Positions 13,194-25,600 of a stretch of 64,000 bases of DNA are shown here, piece after piece. The notes beneath the pieces were generated by a model. That model was given only the letters and a program-made list of their open reading frames with translations. It made no database searches and had not been told where the DNA came from. Positions within the stretch are counted from its first letter, which is position 1. The number at the start of each line of letters is the position of its first letter. Position numbers and translations under genes: made by a program. The stretch is from Monarcha castaneiventris obscurior (taxonomy: Eukaryota > Chordata > Aves > Passeriformes > Monarchidae), in assembly GCA_026261815.1 (NCBI GenBank), contig JAMPIT010000417.1, positions 3,195,501 through 3,259,500 on the forward strand, given 5' to 3'.

Positions 13194-15308
13194 AGTCCTA
13201 GGGTTTTTAATCACCAACATTTTCTTTGGATACTGCAATGTTTCTGAATTTTCACTCTGGAAAATTTCATAAGTGTCTTGTCTTTATTGTTCGTTCGTTT
13301 GCACTAAAGAATTATCAGCTTCACAAACTTCTTTGTAGCTCCCAGTGGAACTAGCACAATTATAAAGTTGTGCCTTATTGTCTTCTTAGCACAAGGTATC
13401 TATTGGAAGAAAACAAATCTCTACATTAGATTCCATCATGAACAAACAAATCGCTTTAATTGGCTGCGTAACGAGATGGCCTTTTGTACAATACGTACTT
13501 GGAAAGTTCACTGTTACAGTGGATCTCCTAAGTTCTGCACAGGATGAGCATGACAGCAAAACTAATTGTAAGAAATACAGCACAGCTGTATTTTGGCTTT
13601 TGAAATGTAGATCATTCTTGTATTGCTTTTCATTATCTGTTAGCTGTTTTTAATAATTCATCAGATTAAATTCCCACTATTTTACAATGTTATGTACTTG
13701 GGGGTTTTATTTGTTTAGGAGAAAATGGCAAAGTGGTATACGGCAGTTATAGGTCAGCTTCATCTTAAAATAATTTGTATTTCACCAGTTCCTTAAACAC
13801 AGCTGATTTTAAACAGACGACTCCAGGGTTTCTAAGATATTAGGCTTAGACTGTTTAATTCTGCTCCAACCTTTCTTTCTGTAGATTACTAATTGTGCCA
13901 ACCAGTGTATTTCCAGTAATGGAGCAGGGAGAGCTCTTACCTTTGAGGTTATGGGATCCAACCCCACAACAATTTTATAACCCTTAGAAAAACCTTTCTT
14001 ATCCCTCCTCATGGTGAGCATGGCTGGTGCACACAGCAGCATCCAGCCCCACAGCACAGCAGAAGTGAATGCACACACACAGTGGCAGATTCCCCAGCTA
14101 TTCCGAAGGTCACAGATGTGGGCACATGCGTGCAGGTTGGACTGAGTGAAAGGAGAGTTTTAGGATATAATTGGAAGGTCACAAAATCCCATCTGTCCTG
14201 TGATTTTGTTGATGAGGCAAGTAGTAAGAATTTCTTGTATAGCTGTGTGCTTCAGCTGTCATTTTTATAGGGAAGCTGAACAAAGTAGATTGGCTTTGAG
14301 TTACAAAAACAAGTTCAATAAATGCATTTCAGAGTTCTTGTGCATTTGTGTGGTAGGTAGCTCTTACTGGGCACTTTTTTGTCTGTCCTCAAGCTCATAG
14401 AGATGGTCACAAAGCAACTTGGCTCGAGCTTTTAAAGAGGTCACAGAAGAAAATCAGAAGGGTCCTTATAGAATGTACGGGAATGTTTTATCTCTTTTCC
14501 AAAATCTAACCACTAATTTTTTTTTGCCATGTTAGGGTTATCTTTCTAATGAAAAACTCTACTGTTGTTTTGTGCAATTGTACTCCCTTAAACTTTGACT
14601 ATGTAAAGCATATCCTAACCTGCTCAGACATCTACTACTGTTGAGATCCCTGCTGTTGAGTTAAAAGGGTTTTAAAACCTTAAAAAACCTGCAATGGGTT
14701 TCAGGGTGGTTTCAGAAGACATGACCACAAAATATTTCTGAGGTAAATGCTTAGAAATGTCTAAATAATTAAACTGTGTCAATCGAATTAAAAATCAAGT
14801 TGTAATTTTAATGCAAGTATCCCATCCAATTTTTTAAACATTTTCATAAAGTATCTTGAGCTATCACATTTCTCTTTTCATTACGAACAGTGTATCAGAA
14901 TTTCTGTAACTTGTTTCATTTTATGGTTTTTGATGTTTTTCTATACTCACTTTTAACATCTAGAAGATATCACCTCTGCTTGGACTTCCTTGCCTTCTCA
15001 AGGAGCTGCTGTTTAACATTAAAGAAGCAAGTAGAAAAGGCATGTTTGAATCAAGATCTTTAAGGTAGATCTTTAAGATCTTCCACTTCAGTGGAACAGA
15101 TCCACTGAGACAGTTAAAAACATATAGCTGGAAGCACATGAATGGTCCCCATAACATGAAAGACAAGCAGGTGGTGTTCATGTCTGGGTATTCAACTGTA
15201 GCCTAAGTCGATGTTAACAACAAATTATTTTTTGTGAATATTTTAGTGCTGTGTGAGACATGGGATTGCTTGCTTCCTACTGGTGAGGGTATTGGCTTGA
15301 AGAAAAGA
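13194..15308. other. Unique non-coding sequence
   Basis: About 2.1 kb without a recognised exon or repeat. Local structure includes a 12-bp perfect palindrome, GGTTTTAAAACC, near 14668, and three copies of AGATCTT inside 15054-15082. Open frames are short and unrecognised. Confidence 0.55.
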
Positions 15309-15366
15309 AAAAAAAAGGGGAGGGGCGGGGGGACAGCAGTGAGAACCCACAACAACAACAACAAAA
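15309..15366. repeat. Purine/G-rich tract followed by CAA repeat
   Basis: An A run is followed by GGGG, GGGG and GGGGGG separated by single bases (about 15317-15332). After a short spacer comes an (ACA)n array at about 15349-15366. Both parts are simple sequence. Three G runs do not make a canonical four-run quadruplex. Confidence 0.75.
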
Positions 15367-15804
15367 CGTTACTGTAATCTTCAATAGTACTTTTTAAATG
15401 GACAAGTCAGAGATTAGAGCCATAGAAGTGAGCACCTTTTATGGCTTTGAAGTTGTTCCAGGGTCAGTGGGCAGCACACTGCTGGGTTGGTCTGGCTGCT
15501 ACTTTTTCAGTACTTTACTGGTACCTTTGGTGCATTTGTTTGGGGTGGGGGGTAAGTCAGAGTTTCCATGGTGGTGTCTTTCAGAGGCACTGTGTTCACC
15601 AACACTAAATACCTCTCCAATTTTACTTTGAAAGTAAATACCTCTTCCTGTGGTGACTAAATGCAGTATCAGACATCATATTTATCATTCAGCTGACACT
15701 TGCCTTGACCACACCTCTTCAAGTGTCCAAAGTTTGCTCATCTCCTTATCCACCACAGACCTAAAAGCCTTTTGCAAAACTTCAGCTAAGCTTCTTGCTT
15801 GACA

Positions 15805-16625
15805 AATGCATCCATACTAATAAGTGACTGGGACACAGGACTGGAAGGGATACTAAGCAAGTTTGCAGATAATACAAAACTGGGAGGAGCAGTTAACTCC
15901 CTTGAAGGCAGGGAGGCCCTGCAGAGAGACCTCAACAAATTAGAGAGATGGGCAATCACCAACCATAGGAAGTCCAACAAGGGAAAGTGTCAGATTCTGC
16001 ACAAGGAATGGGGCAACCCTGGGTGTATGGACAGACTGGGGAACAAGAGGCTGGAAAGCAGTGCCGTGGAAAGGGACCTGGGGTCCTGGTTGATGGCAGG
16101 TTGAACATGAGCCAGCAGTGCCCTGGCAGCCAGGAGGGCCAAGCGTGTTCTGGGGGCATCAGGCACAGCATCGTCAGCCAGGCAAGGGAGGGGATTGTCC
16201 TGCTCTGCTCTGCACTGGGGTGGCCTCACCTCGAGTGCTGGGGGCAGCTTTGGATGCCACTATAAAACAGACATTAAGCCATTAAAGACCATCCAAAGGA
16301 GGGCAACAAAGATGGTGAAGGGCCTTGAGGGGAAGCCTTAAGACGAGCATCTTAGGACACTTGGTCAGTTCAGCCTGGTGAAGAGGAGACTGAGGGGAGA
16401 CCTCATTGCAGTTACAGCTTCCTCATGAGGGGCAGAGGAGGGGCAGGCACTGATCTCTTCCCTATTGTAACCAGTGACAGGATCCAAGGGGGAGTGGCCT
16501 GAAGCTGTGTCAGGTAAGGTTTAGATTGGATATTAGAAAAAGTTTCTTCTCCCAGAAGGACACTGGATCAGGCTCCCCAGGGCAGTGTTCACAGCACCAG
16601 CCTGACAGAGCTCAAAAAGTGTTTG
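15805..16625 (+). pseudogene. CR1 ORF2 C-terminal remnant (RT active site to C-terminus)
   Basis: Translation gives LEGILSKFADNTKLGGAVNS at about 15841-15900, then EGREALQRDL and KGKCQILH. This order is characteristic of CR1 ORF2 just around and after reverse-transcriptase motif C. The expected catalytic FADD reads FADN: codons 15862-15873 are TTT GCA GAT AAT, so the second Asp is Asn. A frame shift follows near 16100, after ERDLGSWLM. The downstream C-terminal coding region (TIQRRATKMVKGLEG near 16287-16330) is readable only in other frames, with stops. It lies inside the CR1 element entry. Not functional. Confidence 0.9.
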
Positions 16626-16748
16626 GACAGTGCTCTCAGGCACAGGATGTGACTCTTGGGGATATCCTGTGCAGGGCCAGGAGCTGGACTTGATGATCCT
16701 TGTGGATCACTCCCAACTCAGTTTATTGTGTGATTCTGTGATTCTGTG
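15805..16748 (+). mobile_element. CR1 LINE, 5'-truncated, with 3' microsatellite tail
   Basis: The element enters near the catalytic end of the ORF2 reverse transcriptase and runs through the C-terminal coding region into the 3' UTR. It ends in tandem ATTCTGTG units at about 16733-16748, the classic CR1 terminus. The end of the ORF and the UTR carry familiar blocks such as 'ctgtgcagggccagg' and a 'ttggactcgatgatccttgtgg'-like stretch. This resembles the common avian CR1-B/C group, but the subfamily is a guess. It is among the better preserved CR1 copies here, yet has several frame breaks and is dead. It probably arose by 5'-truncated target-primed reverse transcription. Confidence 0.95.
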
Positions 16749-19700
16749 GATACCAAGTTGCTGTCCTGCTGCTGAAGCTGAAGCTGGACCCTGCCTGATG
16801 CTGGCCTGGAGGAGCCTGGGACACCAGGCCACTTCTTGACTGCAAAAGATCCCAGTACAATAGCAGCTCCTGTTTCATCCCCAGCACTTCAGAAGAGGCA
16901 GAAATCTAGGAGTTGTTATCCCAATATCTGTTCTGTATGAAATTACATTTGCAGGTCATTTGGATGTGTTTGCATGAATCAGATATGTTTGAATTATTTA
17001 CAGGATGTGGTGGCTTCGAAGAACCTAATTAGAGTAGAGTAGAGTAGAGTGTTTTAGGACCTGAAAAGGCAAGCTCTGCTCCTGCAAGTAATTACTGCTC
17101 TAATGAACAAACTCAGGAAAGTGAAATGCATAAACAGATTCTGTGGGATCAGTGCACAGAACATATTTTCAAGTCCAAGGAGCATGGCAGTGCAATAGCT
17201 GTGAAACTGTAAAAGTATTAGTGGTAAAAGAAATAACAGCACTAAAACTTTATAGTGCAATATAGTCTATTCAACATCAAAGAGGCAAAGTATCTGTTTC
17301 AGTATGAATTAATAGAAAACAAGTATTTACTCACCAGAATGGAATTCAAATATTCACAGAAAATACTGTGTTTTAATTTTACAACAAAATGAATCATACT
17401 TAGCCTCTGTGCTGCTGACACACCTGTTACCTCAAGTTCTTTGTCTTCATTTCAGCAGTCACAAACTCTGCCATAAACCTTAAGGGCTTTCATATTCCAT
17501 AATTCAATTTATAGCAGGTTCAGTTACTGTAAGAAGTGTCCTTATAAAAATGACATCCAAACACTCCCTACATATTCCTACGCCATAAATGCCATATGAA
17601 TTCACTCATTTTTAAAGTCAATTCAGGATTTTTTGATCCAGAGTGGAGATTCAGCCTGATAACTTCAAGTTAAACTGTGTTATTTCTGTGCTTTAAGTAT
17701 CATTGCTGACTATAAAAATTGTAAAATAAAAACTTAAATGAAAATTCTCCAGGGAAGTGTTTGAGTCAGAATGCAGTATGTTCATGTGTAGCTATATTGT
17801 CTCTACTCTGGTGACAGAAAGAAAAATATGGGGGGTTTTTTCAGTAAACTGAATGCATATCTTTCAAAAATCTCACAGGGAATGGTTATTTATAGCACTG
17901 AGCTTCCATTTTAAGAGGGGTACTTTTTTTGTTTGTTTTTGCCTGCCACCAATAATAAGGATGCAAGGCAGCAAATCAGATCCTATAATGGGCTTTTACC
18001 ACTTTCATTCTTGTTGGTGTTTTAGACAGTAATCGTGAACTTCTGTTGAGATACTAAGGCTGAAATTCGGACCAGTTGTGATCATTAAGAAACCCCGGTC
18101 CTAAACTTATCATGTCTGTAAAATGTTGCTGTTCAAAAACCCCTCAGCTGTGGACAGCTGTAAACCTATTTACTTATTACCGCTCCTAAATCCCTGCAGG
18201 GTGAAAGAGAAATGAAAGATATTATAGCTCTCTCCCTCTTTTATGTTTTTATTTGTGGCATGTCTGACCTGCACCTCAGCCCTTCAGTTATGATTTCACT
18301 GTGCGCCATTTACTACACAGGTAACAGCAGCCTACCTTGTAATCTCCCAATCAAAATCTAAAGACCTTCTGTATGTCAGGGATATTCTGTTATTAAACCC
18401 CAACATTATTAGTTTTTCTTTCCTTTTGACAAGAGAAATAAAAACGTGTCAGTGAGAGAAACTCCTCAATTATATGGATTTTTTTGAAGGGCAGATCTGA
18501 GCCTCCTGAACTTTATCCTATTTTTAACAGCTTGCTACAAACAGGGAAGAAGTGGCCTGGCTGGTTGCCAAATCCTCCAAATCCAACTTAAACACCCATT
18601 CACTGGCTTTGTCTAGACTAGGGTCTGTAGAGGATTCATTTGCAAATGTTTGCTCACCCTTTCTAACCTGTGTGAAAATTCGAGCACTTTTAAGGCAGAA
18701 TGCCTGTAACAAATACTGGTTTGATGTATGGTGTCCCAGATGTCCATGATCCTGGTCAGTCACTGAAGCAGTGGCTGTGAGGGCACTGGATATTACTGCC
18801 AGACACCAGTTCCTTGTTCCTATGCAGCTGAAAGCATCACATCAGGGGATTTTTTCCCCCTCTGAGTGCAGCATTAGCTCAAGGTACCACTAATCTGGTC
18901 CAAACTAAGCCAGCAGATACTGCAGTGAGGCAGAGGAAGAGCATGGAAACCTCTGCACGTGATTCAACCAGAAAAAATTCCTTGTGTGGCATCTGTTTGA
19001 TCAGCTTAGCTAAAAAAGACTGTGGTGAGGGTCTTTTCTGAGGCAGAACTGCAGGTTTGTACCTAGAGCAAATATTGGAGAAAAGAAAGCCCTCAAAGAA
19101 CATGGGGGACATACATGCAGCCAGGGAGGTGAATCAGAAGAAGTGCACATGGTCCTTTGTCTTGCCATGTACATGATCCTCAGGAACTCATTTAGGCACC
19201 CTTCATGCAGGGCCAGAACTGGGTCTACTGACAGTCATAATCAAAGCCAGCAGCATTGCAGAAACTGCAAATGTTGAGCTGAAGGTCAGTTTCCACGCTT
19301 TACTGTGAGTTTCTGGTCTTCCTCTTGAAAATATTGGCCCAGCTATTAAATTCTTATCTCTGGGATTTGGTGCTAAAAGTTATAAGCCATATATAGTCTC
19401 CATTGCCCTTAGGATGCCAGTATATAGAAACATAATTTATGAGGATGCTGTATAAGGTTTTTCTTCCTTATGAAGGATCTCACTGTTGTGAGTGGCAAGA
19501 TGTTTATCACCAGCGTGCAGAAACCTTCTTTCCAAAGACAAAATTGCTTGCTGACTACCAAAGCCAGAGGAACAAAAAGAGGTGGATCTGTGAAGGAGCG
19601 AAAAAAAGGAAGAGGCCAGCCCTGAGATGGATATTCTTTTCTGTTTTGGGAAAGCCATTCTCATTATTTCTGGAGTCCGAACAGTTACATAACAGGACAT

Positions 19701-22149
19701 TCCTTTGACCAGTGTTTATCTCAGTTTTAAAATACAACTTTCATTATGTGTTAGAGCTCAATAATATTTATAAACACACAAGTGTCTGCATTGCTTCACC
19801 TCTGACCTAAACTTCAAGCTGCTGAAGTGGAAATTAGTTTCTGTTTTTAACTTGGCATGATTTTTGCAAATGATAGTTGCTGGATTTGCTGAAGACTGGT
19901 TCTACAGATTACACCCTCACCCCAGAACAGAAAGGATGGGCCAAATTAAAGGGGGAGTGGAGGAACCTTTTTTTTTGACAGACATATTCATTACTCCAAC
20001 ATGAAATTTAGGCTCATCCTCTGTTTTGAACAGGTGGATGGATTCTTTGAATCTCTATTAAGAAAAAATTACATGATTCTGACCCCTTACCTTTAATTAA
20101 TTAAGGGTTTTCTTAAAATATTGGAACATAAAGCTTCAGTTCCTAAGTAAGACACATGGTTAAGTCTTGAAATATTACTTTTCTGCTTTGCAAATATATC
20201 TGAAAGGTTAGCACCCAGTGAAGCATGCAGAGTCATCTTAATGAAACAAAATCTGAGGTGCATCCATAAAGATTCTTATCCAAATTAAGACCTGATGTTT
20301 AAGCAGGTGCAGCTTCCCCATTATGTGGATGGAGTTTGCCATAAACTGCAGTCTTGAGTTATTGACATTAAAAGAACAGGTGGAACAAGCTTATCCTGTT
20401 TTAATTGGACTATAATACTCTCTTGTTAGAAAGAAAAGCAGCCACCTTGGCATCACAGGCACGGAAATCATCACGATTTTCTGCTGCCCAGAAAGGTTAG
20501 GAAGCTCCTGCTTTCTTCTTTTCTTGCCTTTTGATCAGGTATTTACAGCAGAAACCTCACATTATGTTTCTTTCTCTCCCAGCCCTGGTGATTTTTAGTA
20601 CATTTTTTTCTTCCACGGGCTGTGAAGCCTGAACCCTTTTCTGGAAGAAGAAAGTAACCATTGTCCCTTGGTGACTATTCAGGCATGTCAGCAGCTTTTG
20701 TTGTTATACCCAAATTAGCTTGACTTGAGGTGCTGGGGAAATTCTTGAAATACCATACACATCTTCACAGAATTAAGAAACCACCTGGTGGTGTTTAATT
20801 TATGTAGGGGTTTTTATGTACAGATATTTATACTCTTTATACAGATGATATCTGAAAAGTGGAAAATTATTTGAGTGTAAAGAATGTGACTAAGATTTAT
20901 GGTATTCATATCCTCCTCCCCATTGCCACTCACTTCCCATCTGACTTTTGAGCAAGTTATTTACATCCCTTTGCATCTGTTTCCCAGTGCACATAAAGAG
21001 AGTTTACAGCTACTTCAGAATAATTGATTAATAACATTATTTCCTATCTTCCCTGTATTGCTCTGTTGGGATAGAAACCCTGTGCCTACACAGTAACTGG
21101 CAGGAGAAACTCTGCTACAATTAGAATTTGTACAGTTTAGAGTTTGTAAGTATTCAGTTGATGAAAGCTTGTTTGCCTAAACTATTCCGCCATACACATG
21201 GATGTGACACATGCCCTGGCAATGAGACACCCCAGAAAAATGGTGATTCTCCAGCTGTCACTCATCTTTCACCTGCCTCTGTTCCACTTTCGACTTCCTT
21301 TCCAGTGCTAAGTAGGGAGGCAGCCCTTCCCATTTACAGCAAATTCAGGCTGCAGACACAGAGTCCGTTCATTTCCACTTTCCGTGTTGCAGCCATAATG
21401 ATCAAACACTTCTGCAGTGCCGTGTGCTCTGCACTCCACATGAGGATGGAGAAAACTCCGTGTTTCTTTGGAGTCCTTCAACACCTTTCAGCTTTGGCCT
21501 CTTGGCAATTAATGAATGGCTTGAAAGCTTGCTAGAAAATGTTCTTTAGCACTGCAGCACTTCTTCATTTAGTACTTTGCAAGTGAGTTGTAAAAATTTG
21601 CCCTGGAGACAGGGAAATGCAAATATAAATTAGATGGAGCACTAATAACATTACATTACAGAACAATGCAAACCGTTTTTGACACCCCACAGAGAAGAAA
21701 TCCATGCATTCCTTTCTGAATCATCTTTATGGAAATTTCTGTAAACGTGGTGTTATTAAAAGAGAGTAGCAATTATTTCCTTCTTTGGTTCATCAGTTGC
21801 AGGGAGGGGGAGAATAGGCTGGGGAATTAATTTTGTTTTCTTCCCTCTTCTTCTCTTTCTCTCGCATGTCCTTGTCGGAGAGCTCTCATGACAGGCACCA
21901 ACAGCACAGAAGCCACCACTGGCAGAAGAGGGCAAGAAGGATGGAAGAAGTGGTCAGTATTGTTAGAGATGCAGTTCCATAGGTGGAAGTAGTTAAGAGA
22001 AAAGCAGAAGCAGAGAAGGTTGCAGTTAATAAGGCTACTCAGAAAGCCAAAGCTATTAAGACATGTTGACATAACATTTGCAAGCTTCACCGGGGCCATT
22101 GTTATAATTTAGATTTAGGATTGATCAGTTCAGCATCAGGGCTAGAGGA
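16749..22149. other. Unique non-coding sequence
   Basis: About 5.4 kb with no recognised gene or mobile element apart from a pentanucleotide microsatellite. A 135-residue open frame at 21128-21535 is long for this region, but I recognise no domain, signal peptide or homologue, and its composition looks like chance. A minus-strand frame at 21827-22099 is hydrophobic near its start but also unrecognised. Confidence 0.55.
17031..17050. repeat. (AGAGT)4 pentanucleotide microsatellite
   Basis: Four perfect AGAGT units. A likely length-polymorphic short tandem repeat. Confidence 0.95.
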
Positions 22150-22337
22150 AAACTGGACACAGGGTTCTTTACAAAAGTGGCACTTTGGATACTGCCTTCC
22201 TATTAACACAGAAAAGCAGGAATTCCCCCGTGTCCTGGCTGACCTGTGACTGCTGCCCTCTCCCTTGGGGCAGACAGAAAGTTGCAGTCACTTGGTATAA
22301 TCTTTTAAAATTGCAGCTGCAATCATAGCAAGGACAT
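22150..22337 (+). repeat. 188-bp duplicated segment, copy A (likely donor)
   Basis: This 188-bp segment recurs in the same orientation at 37678-37865, offset by exactly 15,528 bp, with no indels and only two differences: A at 22202 versus C at 37730, and G at 22230 versus A at 37758. Homology stops abruptly at both ends. The flanks here show no CR1 or other recognised element, and the segment has no poly-A tail, terminal inverted repeat or visible target-site duplication. Copy A keeps a CpG at 22229-22230 where copy B has CpA, so A is the likelier ancestral state. No open frame of note spans it. It could also be two copies of an unrecognised low-copy repeat. Confidence 0.95.
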
Positions 22338-22616
22338 TAAAAACGTGCCTGTGAACTACCAGTTCAATCCAACACGTCTGCACATGCTAGCAGCTCCCTG
22401 CTAATGAGGCCTACTGGAGATTTTGCAGGCGTATCATTCAGGATGAAAACCAGCTGGCTGTGCATTGCAAGGTGTGCTCAGGAAGGGATCTGGCGATTTA
22501 ACACATGGTGAGAAAGCAGCTTGTGAGGCTCATTAGATCAATGGGGATTCCAGCCTTATACCTCAAATTATATGCCCTCTCTTCTAACATTCACCTTTTA
22601 CTGCGCAACACCCACG

Positions 22617-22674
22617 CCTTCCTCTTTTTTCCTCTTTTCCCTCTTTTTTTTCCCCTCCTTCTGTTCTATCAGTG
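22617..22674. repeat. Polypyrimidine tract
   Basis: About 58 bases of almost pure C and T, with long T runs broken by CC or CTC. A downstream AG (about 22680-22700) gives it a 3'-splice-site look, but no coding sequence follows. Confidence 0.75.
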
Positions 22675-25600
22675 CCTTTTCATGCACTTCCAGTAAGCAG
22701 AAAATACCTGAGGTTTACAGGGAAACCAAAGGTAATTCACTCAAAAGAGTTTCTTTGTCCAAAATGACGGTTTCGCTGTCCTCGGTATCACCGGGCAGTT
22801 TTTGAATTCTCAAAGAAAAACGCTGCTGGCAGTTTGACAGAGACCTGGTGCTCTCACCATGCCAAACCCCAAATAGCATGTACCTGGCAGAGGGAGCTGA
22901 TGGTGATCCACCACATCCATCGCCAATCCCCCAGCAGTCAAGTACCCTTCCTGTGGTGCTTGCTGAGATTGGAGGAGACTTTTCCCCTGCCCAGCTGACT
23001 TGAGCTCCAGATCTCCAAAGTGTGTGCAGAAGTGGGATGGTGCTATCTCCACTTGCTCCTTCCTAGTGCAAGAAGAGTGTGTTCTGGGTGTGAGCTCACA
23101 TGCTCTCCTCAGTGGTGGCCTTTCTGGGTGGTTGTCCTTGCCCACTCACCACTCACACTGTAGTTTTGGTCCTATTTCTTACACTGCCCAAAACACAGTT
23201 TATTTGGGGATCCCAGATACCATGTCAGTGGTGTAGGGATTGAATTTTGTGTTCAGTGTGCCCCTGAATGTCCAGTCCTCCATGGCTTGCCCTCCACACC
23301 TCTTCCCAACCCCAGACATGGCACAGGGCACCTCTGGCACTGAGCAGATGTTCATGGTCCCCCAGGCAGGACTGGCAATGGCCTTTCCTTACACCTCTCC
23401 CCTCTCCCTTCTGGACTGCTGGCTCCACACACATCCTGTGCTTTAAAACATTTGATGTCCACTGGCAGACAGGAGCCACTGTTTGGTCTTTGGCAACTGT
23501 GAGCTGCTACGAGGTCCCTGGAAACAGCTGCTGATAAAACAGAAACCCCTGACACAACGTCAGCACTTAGTGATGAGTACTTAATGAAGTACAACCTCCC
23601 ATTTTCTTCCCAGTGAGGAGATGTGAAGATCCAAGGACAGCAAGACCCTTCTGGGCTTAGCCCTTAATTCCTGGACGATTTTCCAGATCGCTGTCACTGT
23701 CTTCCATCTATTCCTCTAACCTCTACCTCCAGAAGAAAGCATCTTCCCAGAGTCACTTCCAGCTCTTAAGTCTCTAGTGGGCACAGGAAAATGAGAAATG
23801 TCCTTCTGAAGACACATAGAGTAAACCAGGACTGTTCTGGGGACCTAAGGGGTGGCTCAAAAGTAAATTCAAACTTTTAATTAGGAAGGACTGATTCTCT
23901 GCCAATCATCAGGCTTCCATGAGCCTTATGGGGTATTTTTAAACACCCCTTGGCTTCAGAGACATGCAGGGCATGTGGCTGGCATGCTGGCAGCTGTGGC
24001 TGGGAGCCAGGGAGGGGGCTGGCAGCAGGGGGAGTGGTGTGGCCACGTCCTTGAAAGAGCCAAAGCAGTGTGGGTCAGTCATCTCTGCCAGCCCATGAGC
24101 CACGGCAGTGAATTACAGCTGAGTGGAGAAGCAGCAGAGACGAAAGGGACAAAGGCCAGTGGAGGGAGAGGGGCTGCCAGTATCCCCCCCTCTTTGCATT
24201 GTGTTGGCATGAATGGGGGTGCTCGAGCGCCCAGTCACAGAGAGGGCCACGAGAAAGAGGCTCTTTAAATGAGACTATTCAACCCTTTATGTCTTGTCTC
24301 TTCACCCACGGTGCCCCAGCAAGGAGCAGCAACTGTCCATAAATTGCAGTTTAAATCCATAATACCTCTGCACTAGACTGTCATCGAATGGTTACAGGTA
24401 AAATAACGAGACAAAAATGAAGGCTGAAGAAGGATTTTTATTGCTTTTAAAAGGTCTCTTGCAAGTTGCTTGCCTTTTATTTCAAAGAGAGTGCTGAAGA
24501 GTATAGAGAAAGCGGGGGTAAATACAGCCCCCACATCTGAAGTGAGGAAAAACAATACTTTATTCACCACTCCTATTTATAATGTAATCTTTCTTACATT
24601 TTATTTCAGTACATCTTTTGTAACCATTTCTCTACTGATTTTCTGGAAGATTATGCTAAATGTCAAAATGTCTCTTTGGGCTCATAAAATGATGCCATAA
24701 TAAAGCATCATTTCAACTTAGAATGGGTAAAACAACCTATAAAATAAAATGGAACATTTTGACATTAATTGAGAAAGTTACCTGCTTTTTTAGTTTCAGC
24801 AGATTCATGTCAGCATTAAAGAAAAAATAAATTAGGTTACAGTTTATTACAACATGCGATGACCTTTAAGTAATTTTATAGCACTTTATGGTTCTGCTGC
24901 AGTCTTCTAATCAGCATTGTGTCTGAGGGAAATGATAAGCAGACTTATTCCTCTAAAGTTCTGTTAATTTGAATCCCTACACACCAAGCATTCTTGCTGC
25001 AGCCAGGTGAGTCAGCTTATAGTACAGTTATTTGAGTCTTGTAATGTCTTCCTGATGCCTTTTTTATTTCGTATTTATTAACTTTTGAGAGTTTCAGACC
25101 TTTTTTATTGCCAAATAAATGTGAATAAAAACTAAATTTGGCCACTACAGAATTCAGACCTGTCCCTCTAACTTTGTACTCCAGTAAATAGTTCTTCTAG
25201 AAACTGCATAATTTTCCATCGAAAGACTTTCTTGTACTCGCTGCCATTTATAGAATGAATGTACCCTCAAGGTGAATTTATACTGGCAGTCTTGATGCAT
25301 GTTTACAAAATGCACAACACCACACAAGCACATACACAGAAACACACACTAGAATGGTGTTTTAAAAAGACTGTAAAATTATTTTTAGAAAGTCTTTGCA
25401 GAAAGATACCCTGCAAGTTTTTCTAAGTAGTTTTTGTAATTTTTTTTTTTAAAGGAGAGAAAAATGCATTAACCAAATGCTTCTAGCTGAAATTAAAATG
25501 TCCATGATACATTGCTTGAGTATAATAAATTCACCCCTTCTGTTTTTCCTGTGATCTAGTTATAACTGTCTTAGAATATAAAAGAAGACTCACGATTTAA

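Noticed and set aside
15317..15332. G-rich run as a possible G-quadruplex
   Set aside because: Only three separated G runs; it fails the four-run rule.
21128..21535. 135-codon open frame, one of the longest outside repeats
   Set aside because: No domain or homologue recognised, composition not distinctive, no promoter or splice context. Consistent with chance.
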